Of a stretch of DNA of 64,000 nt, positions 48,455-61,005 are shown piece by piece (position 1 is the stretch's first letter; each line of letters opens with the position of its first letter). A program made the translations under genes and the position numbers. The DNA is taken from assembly GCA_038496675.1 (NCBI GenBank), contig CM076669.1, positions 6,690,656 through 6,754,655 on the forward strand. The letters are read 5' to 3'. Source of the stretch: Rachycentron canadum. Taxonomy: Eukaryota > Chordata > Actinopteri > Carangiformes > Rachycentridae. A model generated the notes under the pieces. It searched no databases and was not told the origin of the DNA. It was given only the letters and a program-made list of their open reading frames with translations.

Positions 48455-50300
48455 GCGAAACTGACTCTCATCCTTGTATTTTGAGGACTCCTATGAACTT
48501 CCCACTGTAAAATGGCTGTCATTCATTTTCATTAACTGCTATAAATGAGGCTGACATCTGCTGTATTAAAAATGTAATTATCAGAATACATAAATATGTA
48601 ATTGCTGCCACCTGCATAATTGATGTGCACTAATGCACAGTGTTGAAGGTATAAACCTCCACTTAGCAGGCGCATGCCACCTCAACAATAGGTGGGCTCC
48701 TGAGTGATAATTGAACCCACAGACGATTCCTGAGCCTGGGAAAATGTTAATCACAGAAGATGGATCCTTCATTAGACGGCTCATCCATAAAAGCACCATT
48801 CATATCTGTGAAGTAGAGAGAAATGAAGGTAGAGAGAAGAGAGAGAGAGAGAACAAGAGAGAGCAAGAGACATTCCCAATATAAGAAGAGGTGAGGGATA
48901 GCCCCTAACACTTTCCAGAGCTGTGGGATCGGTACAGAGAGATGACCTCAAATTCACACTGAGGAACACCAAATCAGACTTGCACTGGGGGAAAAATCTA
49001 ATTATGTTTGAGACATCCTGATGGTGATTAATATGTTAGCTAATGCATGATACATGACATTGCAACCAAAGGACAGCCAGTTCATACTGAAGAGATGTGT
49101 CTAAATGCAACCAAGAATGGGGCCACAGAGTCTCTCCAGTTCTCAATTAATCATGGCTTACATTAAACTAATACCACTCCATGTGCTTGATGGTTGTGCT
49201 GGTAAGCATTTCTGAGGCTTTTGCAGAAATCTGCAAGGAGCCCTAGGTTATGAATGTATGCATGCTTGCAAGATATTATCATTTAGTGAGAAGAAGGGCA
49301 TGCACAGGAAAGGACACCAAAGTAAATGTGTATTTGACAAAATTAAGTATATTTTTATTGGCTGTCTTAGAAGTGGCATCCTGACCCTGGCCATATACCT
49401 GAAAGATGGACATACATTAATGCATTCCTACAAACCAACACAGAATTACCGAAAGGCCTTTAAGGTCATGTGATGTGCTTTTGTTGCAGAGTAGATGTCA
49501 ACAATACACACCTGCAAAAGCATCTTTAGATATTAAGACTTTGGTCTCTTTGTCTGTGTGGATACAGGAGACAGGATTCAGTACAATTTGAAACCACGCT
49601 ATCGCCTGCTGTGTGCTGCTAAATGCTGTGTAGCTTAGTTTCAGCTGCTCACCGACCTTAGTCTGAGGACAAACCTACATCGGCTGCACTCTCACAGGCT
49701 GCCTCCAGAAACGCCGTGGCCAATCAGGCGCCTCCGTGATGACCCATCCCCCCTGTGAGCTCGCTGGCCCAATCAGAGCAGCCAGTCAGGGGGCCACTGA
49801 GCTGTGGCATGTCGGACCGCATTACCCAAAATTCCCTGTGTATCCCCAAGGCTCTGCTGCGTTGGGAATGTGTGGTGTCGTCTGAGGCCTGTCTGTGAGG
49901 AAGCCTCATTTTTCATCTGGTGTCCTCTCTACTCAACCCCCACCTCTCTCTTTTTCCCCCTTTGTGTTCCTGTGTATGTGTTTGTCTGTGGCCTGCTGTC
50001 CTTTCCCTACACTACCTTTCTTCTTTCTGTCTGACACTATTGTTGGTGTTCATGTTCATGTTCTGTTGCTCTGAGTAATTGAACATCTCTCTGAAATAAA
50101 CATAGACGCACATAACACCCCCCCCTTCCATTTCCCAATTATCTCTGTGACTTAATTAGGCCCTCATACTGTGCAGAGACCCTCCCTGATGACTGTGTGT
50201 AAGTCTGTGACTATGTGTATGTTGCAGCAGTAGCTTCCCTGGTCTAATTCAGCTCTAGTTGTCCTCACTTGCCATGGGATTTTCTGTCAGGCTGACTAAT
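48455..50300. other. Noncoding DNA
   Basis: An AG-rich tract lies at 48827-48870. A GC-richer patch lies at about 49690-49880 (caatcaggcgcctccgtgat and ccaatcagagcagccag), which holds two CCAAT-box words (minus ATTGG at 49720s and 49760s region). It has no clear TATA or transcript. Otherwise nothing recognised. Confidence 0.5.
48827..48870. repeat. Imperfect (AG)n microsatellite
   Basis: agagagaagagagagagaga with aacaag interruptions; purine-only on +. Confidence 0.85.
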
Positions 50301-50304
50301 TACC

Positions 50305-50307
<3 letters not shown>

Positions 50308-50377
<70 letters not shown>

Positions 50378-50394
50378 GCGTGCGTGCGTGCGTG
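50308..50394. repeat. (GT)n microsatellite with (GCGT) tail
   Basis: About 33 GT units followed by gcgtgtgcgtgcgtgcgtgc. The whole 87 nt is alternating purine-pyrimidine, the longest Z-prone tract in the window. Overlapping 'proteins' of Cys-Val or His-Thr repeats are artefacts of it. Confidence 0.95.
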
Positions 50395-50612
50395 CTCTCT
50401 CTTTTCTGTGTTTGTACATGTGCTGTGCAATTCAAGGCACCTGCTCTCACGGTAGCTCGGGACATCAATATTGATCACTGTCCTAACAACACACCAAGTT
50501 GACTTGGCCACAGTCAATGATTTCTTATTTTTGAGGAATCAATGCATAAAAGAAAGTGTGTGTGTGAATGTGTGAAGGTCCTTCTTACATGCAACTTTAG
50601 TAGCTGGCGAAA

Positions 50613-50628
50613 GTGAGTGAGTGAGTGA

Positions 50629-50680
<52 letters not shown>
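50613..50680. repeat. Compound (GTGA)n(GT)n microsatellite
   Basis: Five gtga units run directly into about 24 gt units. It lies only about 220 bp from the previous GT array, in the same orientation. Confidence 0.95.
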
Positions 50681-50683
<3 letters not shown>

Positions 50684-50689
50684 TTCTTT

Positions 50690-52160
50690 GTGGTTTTGTT
50701 CCTCGTATACAGCACTCCACCAGGCAGCTGATTGACAGCAAGTCGCCTCCGTGGCAGAAAATCCATGGCCTTCTTCCCTCACCTTTACTCTGACTGCTGT
50801 CTCTCTGCTGCTGATTTATTTTGATGCTAATTTGATTTCAGCTCACCAGCCTCCCACTCCATTTTGCTATCACCTTCAAGACGCTTGGGCAAGGCTCCTA
50901 AGAATGGTCAAGGTATTATACTCACACAGTGCAGCTGGAGAGCTTTTGGAGAGTGACATATTTTTGTTATTTTGTAAACAAGTGAGTTAGATTCAAAATT
51001 AAAAAATGACTTTCGGTTTAAGAGGCAAATTAACATTACAGTTGCTCTTTTAAGGGTTGAGATGACCCAGTTTTAGGCAACCAAAAATAATTTTAAAATT
51101 AAATAATTTTTTTGGCAGATGGGGAATGACATGGAGCAAAGGTCCCTGGCCAGATGTTGCCGTTTGTGGTGATGACCTGCCAGACCAGTGCTATATCCAT
51201 TTGCATTTATGGTGTTCAATCCAGACTTTAGGGCATTCAGTACAATTGGACTTAGTTCAAATAATCATGTTTGTTGTATCCCTGTAACTCTTGTTTGGCC
51301 TTTGTCCTGCGTGTGTTGTCCTACACTGCTAAATAACTTTGAAGCATTCATTTTATTTCAAATTGAAAGGTGTTTCACTGTAAAAAGACTGTCCTGTACA
51401 TGTGAGGGACACAGCAGGGAGTAACAAAGAACAGATTGTGTTGTTGTTGGGCTGCAAAATCAGTTTACAGTGGTTACTCTTGTTTTTTGATGTGTTCCTT
51501 TGTTTGGGTTTCATGTAACAGGTGATATTCAAAACTTGCTTCTTTGGAAACATTGTGCCTCTTTACCCCCCATGCACAAATAGTTTGTTCCAACATGTAG
51601 TGAAAATGAATAATCCCACTGGGTGATAGACCTGAATGATATTAATCAATGATTCATGTCTGTTAACATTTGTATTCTGTTCCATCTGAGCTGTGCTAGC
51701 ATTGCTGTTTTCAGATAAGGACGTCAATGATGGTGGGGGGCAATAAAGAGGCATCTAAAGGGTTCCTCCTCTTCCTCTCCATCACCAGTATCTCTCAATA
51801 TTTCTCCGACTCACTTTGTCAGTCTTCTAGTGGTTTGATGGGTGTAGCTGACAGATGACAATCTCATTTCCATTCAGGCGTGGTTCCTTGCCGTCTGGGG
51901 GCTAAGCCATGCAATAGCTATAAGTGTCACATTAAATCCCAGCCAGGGAGATGGGAATGGCAGAGTGACAGAGAAGCCATTCACAACCGCCATTATCTAT
52001 GTCTCTGTGGGTGACACCCACAGATAGAAATGTGCAGCTGCAGTGTGCCTGTGCGGAAGCTAAGGCATGTTTAGGTAGCCATGATCTTTACAATGTCCCA
52101 AAGCAATCTCCTGCCTGACACTGAGTATGATTCGCTTCACAAGTTTAAAGTGATGTGAGT
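50690..52160. other. Noncoding DNA
   Basis: No gene recognised. An octamer lies at 51199-51206; the rest is unique AT-rich sequence. Confidence 0.55.
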
Positions 52161-52170
52161 TCTACATTTG

Positions 52171-52378
52171 ACAGCAGCAGCGATGGTGACAGCGGTGATG
52201 ATGATGATTACGGTGGTCATACCAATACTGATCAATGATGATAACGATTACAATTACAAAATACACGTCACAATTATTATGATGATGAGTGCGATGACGA
52301 TGCCAATGACAGTAACAGTGATGATCAATATTGGTGGCCATGCTGGGAATGATGATGATGATTTTGATGATGACGTAT
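52171..52378. repeat. Degenerate (GAT)n trinucleotide array
   Basis: About 200 bp dominated by gat/atg/gtg/gac triplets (gtgatgatgatgattacggt, gatgatgagtgcgatgacga, gatgatgatgattttgatga) with many substitutions. The frame through it encodes a Met/Asp/Thr-rich string that reflects the triplet repeat. It reads as an old expanded microsatellite that has decayed. Confidence 0.75.
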
Positions 52379-52384
52379 ATACAT

Positions 52385-53840
52385 GTTAATTATTATTGAT
52401 GAAGTAAATGCCAAAATGAGATGTACGGTGGAGTGAAAATGAATTTGAATATGAGCAATTGAAGGCCATTACATTACCAGCAGGGTGTAATTACCTTTGC
52501 TCAAATGCACAGATAGAGGAGGCACCAAGAATTTGAATGAACACATTCACACAATGGGTGGCTTCTTGTTTGACGGTGATTAAATCCACCATCCAAGTGA
52601 AGAAACTGAAGAACTCCTATAATTATTCCAGCCAGTACACATGGAAATCCAAGTCCTATTGCTCATCCACTGGCTGACTGCAAGCATTAGGTTTCAGACA
52701 TCTAAAAGGCTCCATTATAGTCAGGGGCATAAATAGCATGACGCTCTCGTTGTCTGGCACCCATACACTCAGTGACCAAAGGCCCCCGCTGCTCCCCAAA
52801 TTAACAGCCCCAAAAGAACAATACCAACACCTGGAAAAGGGCAGCAAAAACTTCACATTTCAGTCGAAGACAATTACCCCAGGAAGAATGCTCTGCTCTG
52901 CATTTAGCTGATGAGATTTTGGTGAGTTGCACAGGGAAGAAGTGTTGGGGAAAGAAAAAATAAAAATAAAATCCCAGTCCAATTACTGTGACCCTGAAGA
53001 GATTTGGAGGCTCTCTCGATAGTGTGTGAGGGGTCGTTTGAATGGAACGGTGGCAGAAAAGGGGAAAATGAATTATCGATTCTAATTATACAGGCCCGTG
53101 ATTCTAGGCTCTCTGTGTGACAGGCCTCTTTTGGTTCTGTCATTGTAGACCCTGTTTATGGGAAAGGCTAAGACATCAACATTGTGCGCTGATCGGGGCT
53201 GTTAAGTGCCTGAAGTTGTTAACATTGATTATTTGGTTAGTGTTTGAGTTGCATGATGGTTCATGCTTTTTAGGGTTAACTTGCAAGCGCAGTCGTTAAA
53301 TTGTTTAGTGCTGCAGTGGCTTTGTTAACTGTAGCTTAACATGGTTGGTACAAAATCTCCCACTACTTTCTCCTTGTTAAGAATATTATATTTCTGCAAA
53401 TAGCTGGTTCAAGCAATGATGTTACTTTGTGTATCACTGTTCAGTTTTACAGCTAGGCTTGGCTGTGTGTGCCTTGCATAGGTTATTAGCATATGGATAA
53501 AACATTTGCATGAAATGCCTTTCAAAAAGTTCCCCAACAAACTGCCAGGAACTCTACCTGGGTTTGTGTTATATAATCCTCAGGCTGAATCTGAAACCAA
53601 GAGATTTAAATACAATCATCTCCTAGTTTCTCATCCCTGCCATTTTTTTCTTCAGTGCATAAAAGCTTAAGTACAAGCTTCCTTTTGTTTTTGATTGCAA
53701 AAAACAAATGCAAAACATCAACCCTCCTAAATGTCTTTGTTCGAATTACATTTCCAGCACAAATTACAGCTATAGTTTGTGCTTCCAGGCTTTATTATTG
53801 TCTTCATCATATTGCGGGTTGTCTCACAGCTTACTCCATG
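52385..53840. other. Noncoding DNA
   Basis: No gene recognised; an octamer lies at 53504-53511. Confidence 0.55.
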
Positions 53841-53874
<34 letters not shown>

Positions 53875-53877
53875 CAC
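53841..53877. repeat. (CA)n microsatellite
   Basis: About 18 CA units with one G interruption. Confidence 0.95.
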
Positions 53878-53879
53878 CA

Positions 53880-56800
53880 TGCACGTGCACAATTCTGCGC
53901 TTGGGCACACACGTGCTTTGCATCGTGGAGATGAGGAGGTTGGGGTGGGCGTGTGGCATCTGATGGAAACAGGACACACTCATTCAGAATACTGATGAGA
54001 TGCGGTGCAGATTCCTCTGATGCGGAAGTCAGACACACATACACAGTCACACGCATGCGCACAACTGCACATGATACACACCCTCCACCTTTGTGATCCC
54101 TGTCATGACTTGCTCTCTCTTGCATTTATCACTAACATACTTTGACATCAAGTCCATTGTGTCGTATGAATGCCAACTAAACCCAGTGCCTGGAGTAGAG
54201 GTCTCCTACACAGAGACAGCATAGAAGAAGACAGTTTTACTCCTCCTATTCACCATGGTATAATGAACCTTTAATCACTAAGGTCTTGTTCAATGTGTTT
54301 TGAATATGGATGGAAATATTTCGCAACCCAGTAGTACTCTCATTGAATATATTATTTCTAAATCCTGACAATATTTTCTCCCACAGAGATAACAGATGAA
54401 TAATGTGTTAGTGGTGCTGTATCTGCGGTTTCAGAAACTGCACATTAAATGTCAGGCCTCTTTTTCGTCAATACAGCCAAGTTCCCTACTTCTTACTGCT
54501 TGACCACAGTTGCTTCACACTGAATAGAGTGAAAGTGTTTAGAAAATTCTGCAGTAGCGTTGCAAAATATATCTACTGTGATAAATGAATGCATTGCACC
54601 GTATGCAGCAATAAGAGATTTATTTTCCACTTTTCCAATTTTTTGATGAGTTATTGATGTGCTCTGTGTTCGTAGCTGCTCAGTCTTCTCACACAGAAGT
54701 TTTTTTCAGCTACCAAGAAACGGTTTAAGCAATTCAGGAGCTTACTCTTTTTGAAGAAACCCAGCTCTGTGGGCTGTACTGTCTGATGGTGCAAAACCTA
54801 TTGGGATATAATCTAAGTTAAAACACAAACTTGTGCTACATTTTGTGTACAGCATTCATTCACACAGTAACAAAGCACTGGCTCCCAAGACTACTGATAA
54901 TTTCTTGCCATGTCTGTTGATGAAGTTACATTGTTAGCTTTTATAAAAACAGGCCTCTCATCTTGGTTTTTTCCTGCAAGTCACACGTGACTTGTATTCT
55001 AAATGAAAGTTCATCTTTTGACTCATAAATAAATAAATGCTATGATTCATTAGTATTATTAGTTAGTATTTATTATAATTAATTTGATGATGATAATCAC
55101 CTGCTGGAGAAGGAAGAAGAGAGGTACACTTTTGTGACATCAAGTAGGACGTATGTGTACAATGAGGAATCTTGAAGTAGGACCTCATGTTTCTGTTTGT
55201 TAGAAGTGATACAAAGTCAGTTGCGCAGGAAGCAGCAATATCAGCGACTGTGTAATTTGCTCTGTTTGACATGTGAGTCAAGAGCTGTCGTCCCATTGTG
55301 GTGGCGAAACCGATTAAAAAGTAGGATACCACACTGACATCTCAATCTCCATGTCTGCCACAGCAGGACTTCTCTGCAACACCAGTTCAAACATCACAGC
55401 CGAGCTACAGTAAAGAACAAACTCCAATCACCCACCCACCTTAAAACACCACGATACAAAATATAAAATATGCTGTGATTCCCAGCTAAATTGATTTATA
55501 TTTTTTTAACGGATAATAAAAGTAGGACTAAAGTAAATTCATTTTTTGTGTTTTTATTTGAATTGCAGCTTCAGGAATACCCTGAAAAACTGTCTTCTGC
55601 CACACAAACAGAAGTAAACTGAATATCATGCAGGTCAGATTTTATCAGTGTAGGTGAATCTGAGTCATATGACATAATCATTCTGAGGTTAATGTGAAAA
55701 TATTGGCTTAAAAAGAGATGACTACATTCCTGGTCCAATTGACCTAATCTTCAAGGTTCTCCAGGTGTGCTATTCAGCAGGCTGATGAATTTCCTTTCTT
55801 AATCGATGTTTTTTGCCTGATTTTCTCACTCGTCTTTGTGATTGTAGTCAGTGTTTGTAAGGAAGCAGAAACACGACACACAGCCCCACACAGATTGTAT
55901 GTGTGTGCAGTTGTGTGCAACTAAGAGAAGGAGCCATAATGGAAGACATCATGGCATGATGGGGTGCAAAATTGTGTGTGTGTGTGTGTGTGTGTGTCTC
56001 TTCAGGGGTCTATGATGGGATAGGATGGATAAAATCTCATTTCTATTTCTTGGTAGAGCGTTGCTTGAGATTGAGCAGAGCGAGCAGTGTGGGGATATAG
56101 CAGGGTGTCAGGTCGCCAAGCACACTCCCAATCACTCCCAACACAACCACATTTACTGTAAACACAGATTCATTACATCACATGCACTACTGTATAATCC
56201 CAAAATGAAGAAAGGGAGGGGAGCACAGAGGGGGAGGAGAAGGAGGATGTAAAGGGAGATATGACTGAGGATGAGTAGCTCCTGTGTTTCTGTGATGGCC
56301 TTTTGAAAGGGGAAAAAAAGATAAAACTTTAAAAGCATTAAAGAAATATTGAATATCAGCAGTATGGGCTTCATATTGTCAGATGATTGAATGTTTCCTT
56401 ATTATTTAATTTTCTGTATTTTTTCCTCCGTCTGTCCTCACATATCAGTTCCCCGAAAAAATGTGCAGGGGGAGCATATGAAATGAAATCAAACATCCCC
56501 TGTGCCAGTACGCTTACATGCATAGATTTACTGGTTTCACAACCCCCTACCCCTCACCACCTACTGCCTGCTCTCACTGTCTCTCGCAATCTTTCTATCT
56601 ATCTCCCTACCCCTTCGCCTTTTCTAGCCCAAAATTCAATCTTGTATTTGCTTCTGATGGAGAGGAGGTTGGTGGTTTTATGCCAGGCGCAGTAGAATAT
56701 ATTAAACTGCAGGTAAAAAAAAATAAATAAATAAAGAGTGGAATCTATCTGTCCTAGTTTCTCTTCATTGAATGAGCATGATTTGGTTGGGCTTGCTGTT

Positions 56801-57540
56801 TTATTTACTTATTTGCTCTTTCTTACCACTGAATGCAATGCAGATCTCAGTACTGTTTGTAGCTTAATATTGAAATTGATGCCTGAGGCTTGTGTGGATG
56901 GTGATGGCGGAAAAGGGAGGGTTCACCACACTGTCGAGTAAAAGAAGACTCTAGTTTATGTAATGTAGTCCTTGCTTCTTTAATAACAAAGTGAGGTATC
57001 CCAATGTGGGAATTGCTTTGGGTATAAAGAGAAAGCTCTAATAACAACCAGGTTAGTCAGTGATGATGGATTTTAATAGGGAAAGTGAAAGACAAATTTG
57101 CTTGTCCAACTTAACAAGTTAAAAAGTCAGAAACAAGCAAGCAAAAATATCATGTGTCTTCAGATTATGTGCAACTCATTAATTGCCGAGGTCCAGACCT
57201 CTTTATTTTTTCAAGCTGTTTATAATAAGACATGAAATGATGAAAAAGTAACTTTGATGCTGCAAAGACTTACTCATCAACAATGCTTGTGTGTGGGTGG
57301 GTGGAATGAATGATTGTCTGCCAAATGTGTACTCAACACAGTCGTTCTTTCATCGTCACCAAACTGGTAATATGGATAATTAGAGATTTTTACGAGCAGT
57401 CTGTTTGTAGTTCAATGTCATTCATCCCCATACATCATCCAGATCCATCTGTTTTTCCTGTAGTCTTCCCCACGCTGGTAAGGGTCAGGATAAGGTTACA
57501 AGTTAAGCTGAGGGGAAGCACATATTTGTAGGGAACAGGC
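53880..57540. other. Noncoding AT-rich DNA
   Basis: No gene recognised. About 56200-56310 is purine-rich. About 56540-56640 is CT-rich and ends in ttttctagcccaaaattc without a clear exon. Short frames here have no motif. Confidence 0.55.
55973..55997. repeat. (TG)n microsatellite
   Basis: About 12 TG units. Confidence 0.95.
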
Positions 57541-57544
57541 TTTG

Positions 57545-57960
57545 ACACTACACCAGCTAGTTAGTTTCCTTTGAGTGAATTAAACAGCTAGCCAGCTATT
57601 TAATTCATGCCATTAATGTTAGCAAGGTAGTTTAGCCAGCTAGTTAGCCTTAGAGCATGTCTAATCCTAACACAGGTAGCTAGCTACCTTGCTTACAGAC
57701 TGATAAACAACAGAGTGACAAACTTTAAATAAAACTTGCAATGTTTTACTTCCTATTCTGTTTGCTTAAAGCCTTTATGTCATGTATCAAGTAAGAGAGC
57801 TCTGCAAAGTTATGTAATTACCACTGTCACTACACGATTGAAGTCACGACTTGATGTGGGTTGCGCAAAAGCCACTTTACATCAATAGCTGTGTGCGGCT
57901 AAGTCGGGCTGGCTTTTGTTAGCCGACTAGTTAGCCTTTGAGCTTGTGTAAGTCTGACAT
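57545..57960. repeat. GCTAGTTAG-rich repeat cluster with foldback structure
   Basis: The words ctagttag, gctagc and gttagc recur many times. A 37-nt segment at 57636-57672 (ccagctagttagccttagag...) is repeated, diverged, at 57923-57959 (ccgactagttagcctttgag...). Two stems stand out: tgttagcaaggtag with ctaccttgcttaca (57617-57630 and 57684-57697, one mismatch), and a compact hairpin at 57897-57936. This looks like a decayed foldback element or minisatellite. No coding capacity. Confidence 0.55.
57897..57936. repeat. Hairpin with bulges, 16-17 pairs
   Basis: ggctaagtcgggctggc, a tttt loop, then gttagccgactagttagcc. The arms pair along their full length with two G-T pairs, a 1-nt bulge on the left and a 3-nt bulge on the right. 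Confidence 0.7.
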
Positions 57961-60900
57961 GGTAATAATATATAACATAATAAAACCCCAGCTGCCACTT
58001 GAATAACAGCCATACTGACTGACAGGAAAAGTTTTTTTTGTGTTTTCTCTGTGAAAAATCCAGAAAGTCCGGACTGTGAGAAGGTCGTCTATGCTTTTAC
58101 ATATTTCAGTGCAGTTAACCAAATCTTATTTGGCTGGAATGCTTTCTGGCTGGACTCAAGCTTTAGCTTTTTTAGCATGGAATCCTTTATATTTTGCATC
58201 ATCTACATTATTCAGTGATTTACTGACATATTAACCCAGGTTGAAAGTAGAGGAAACTGACTAAGTTGGCAGCCCTTACGTGTTGCAAAGTTTTAACAAC
58301 CGCACATGCGTGACTCACATTATGCCGTGTAGTGACATCAACTTAGACGTTGAACAGTGCAGTATTTTTTGTATCAGCACTCTTCTGAATGAGGCCCGTG
58401 ACGTGGCCACATCTCTAATGAATGGACTTTTAACCCTGAATTTAGAGTAAGAACACCTTGACTGAAGAATGTGGCAGGAAGATTGAGCCCATTGTAAGCG
58501 TGTTTTAGATATTTTCAGAATTAAGTTGGCACAATATTCTTCTACCTCCTTATTTGAATTGCAGGGAATGGCATGAATGAGCAGGTCACTTTTGTGTGGG
58601 TTGCTGTCTCTAAGGCAACAAATACTGAGCTTTGTAGAATCTTTTACTGTGGAGTGGACCAGCAGATGCAGTGGCAGAGAGATGAAAAGAGGAGGGAGAG
58701 CGGAAGAGGAAGAGATTAAATAAGGGTGTGAAAGCTAGGCTGCAAGGGGAGATGAAAAGAAGCTTCTAAGGCAAGTGAAGCTACTGAAAATCAGGTACGG
58801 GTCTGAAATATGTTCCAGGAGATGGAGGCAGCATGTTGAAGAAAGAGAGGGAGAAAGGGGGATGAAAAAAAAAACAAGGTGGAAAGGCCAAAACAAACAA
58901 ACAGGCAAAACCACAAACTCGGCTGACAGAGATGATTGATGGAGACGTGCTACAGGGAGATGGGTAGCGGTTATTGAAGGAGAGTGCAGCCAATAACCTC
59001 CCCTGGGTCCATTGTGTCAAGTCCATATCCACAGCCAGCAAGGCAGCAACAGTAATATGGATTCCCCATTGACCGGTCGATGGGATGCAGGTGGGAGGTT
59101 GTGGATCTATTCTCCTAGTCCTAGTAGGAGGAGAGCACCAGCTGACACAAGCTGCATTAATCAGATTTTTCCATCCTGCTTTCCCCAACTCCCCAAAACA
59201 CTGCTTCCTCCCTGTCATTGTGTTTCCTTGTTTCCCTTTCCGTGTTACTCCTGACATCTCCCTTCCCTCAGCCTTCCCCTCTCTCTCTTCCCCCTCACTC
59301 TCTCTGCCTCAACACAGCTATGTTGAGCGACTGTGATCAATACGTTGTGTCTTTTGCAGTCTTGACATTACTGCGAAATAGAGGAAACAGGAAGAAAACA
59401 GACAATAGCTGGCGGTTGTTTTGATTCAGGTGAAGAGTTAAGGGTGTCGTGGGTATCTATAAAAGATGTCACAGCTCTAAACAGCTGTGAGCTACTTCAG
59501 AGTTTGACCTTCTTCCATTACTGAAATCTAAACCTTTTTCTTTGCCCTGCATCCACCTGAATCTTTGATGACTCCTTCAAGTTCACTGTCAGTCATATGT
59601 CAATACATGCCCATTCACGTCCTCACTTCCCACAGTTACTCCTTGTTCCTTCTCTGCCTGATACAAAAACACACCTCACTGTGTGCCTGTATACATGCAT
59701 ACTCCTTTTAGTCATTCATGCTTCATATTTGTCAGGTGCTTAAAAACCCACCAAACTTCCGGTACTCTCAACAGGAGGATGCATTACCGCCAATGTCATC
59801 TTTCCCTGTTGCTGTGGCACCCAGACGCAGCCTAGAGATCATTGATTGACGCACTGGCAGTATCATGGCTGACATGATAAGACAAGTGACGGATGACACC
59901 CAAGTCTCACGCTACTGGTGACAGAGCCTCATGGATGACACCACACTCTCAGACTTTCTTTACACACTATGACACATGGACAAATGTACAATTTGTGCAC
60001 GTGTAGATCATGTACAGATCATATAAGTTTCTCATACTACCCACACATTCACGGAGCCAATTTTTTCGAAGCCATTGTCTTTGATGCTCATATGCCGTTA
60101 TCTCTGTCATACACTCACACACACATAGACACACACACACGCAAACACCATTCCATCTTCCAAATCCGTCTTTTCCACGGCTCATTTCCTCCCTCCTCTC
60201 CTCTAAAAATGACAGTGGCTGATATTTCCACTCACTCGGAAGGAAAAAGAGCAGATATATCTAGTTGAGTCACAAAATTGGGTTCAAATTATATTGCTCT
60301 GTCAAGGCAGCCTTGACTTCTTCTTACCAGACCTGACATTTGGAGTGTATCTGCAGGATACCAATTTTGCTCTCTTCCATCCATTCAACACTTGGCTGAC
60401 TCACTTTGTTATGTGTTTTGGATGTACCCATGGACTATTAGATATTATATTACTGGCAGAATGTTTTCATTGAGTAGATACCAGTGAGGTTCAAACTACT
60501 CAGAGGCTTGCATGTCATGGGCCGTGGATTACTGCAGTGCTGAACAATCTATTTTTGGTGTCAAGCAATGTATTAGAAAACTGGATTTGATGAAACCTGA
60601 TGTTTTCCTCAAATTTTTTTGTGTAATGAAGGAAGACTAAAATATGCTTGAAACACAATAGACTTTAACGCAGCATTGCACAGTGCTGACACCATGTCAC
60701 ATGACATTAAAACCCTATGGGAGCAAGACAGCATCAGTATTCAGAGTGAAGGGCTACAGTTGTTCCCGGCTGCACCAACTGGGAACCACATCTGTGACTT
60801 CATTAGAAACGTACGACAAGATTCGTTATCTCTTCCAAAGAGATGCAGTTTACTTACTTATTTTAATATGTGGGCAACAACACCATAATTTTCATTCCTG

Positions 60901-60989
60901 GCAAGATAGCTGTAAAAACAGTGTAGTTCAGTTTGTTATTGTAAAAGAAGCATTGGCCTTGCAGGTTATATATTTTTTTATCTTTTAGA

Positions 60990-61005
60990 TTTTTTTTTTT
61001 TTTTT
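60990..61005. repeat. Poly-T run (16 nt)
   Basis: Uninterrupted T run on +. Confidence 0.9.

Noticed and set aside
50265..50782. Frames encoding Cys-Val or His-Thr repeats
   Set aside because: Direct translations of the GT/CA microsatellites.
59326..59432. Exon-like block after gcctcaacacag
   Set aside because: The frame that reads best stops before the gtgaag donor, so it cannot be a normal internal coding exon.
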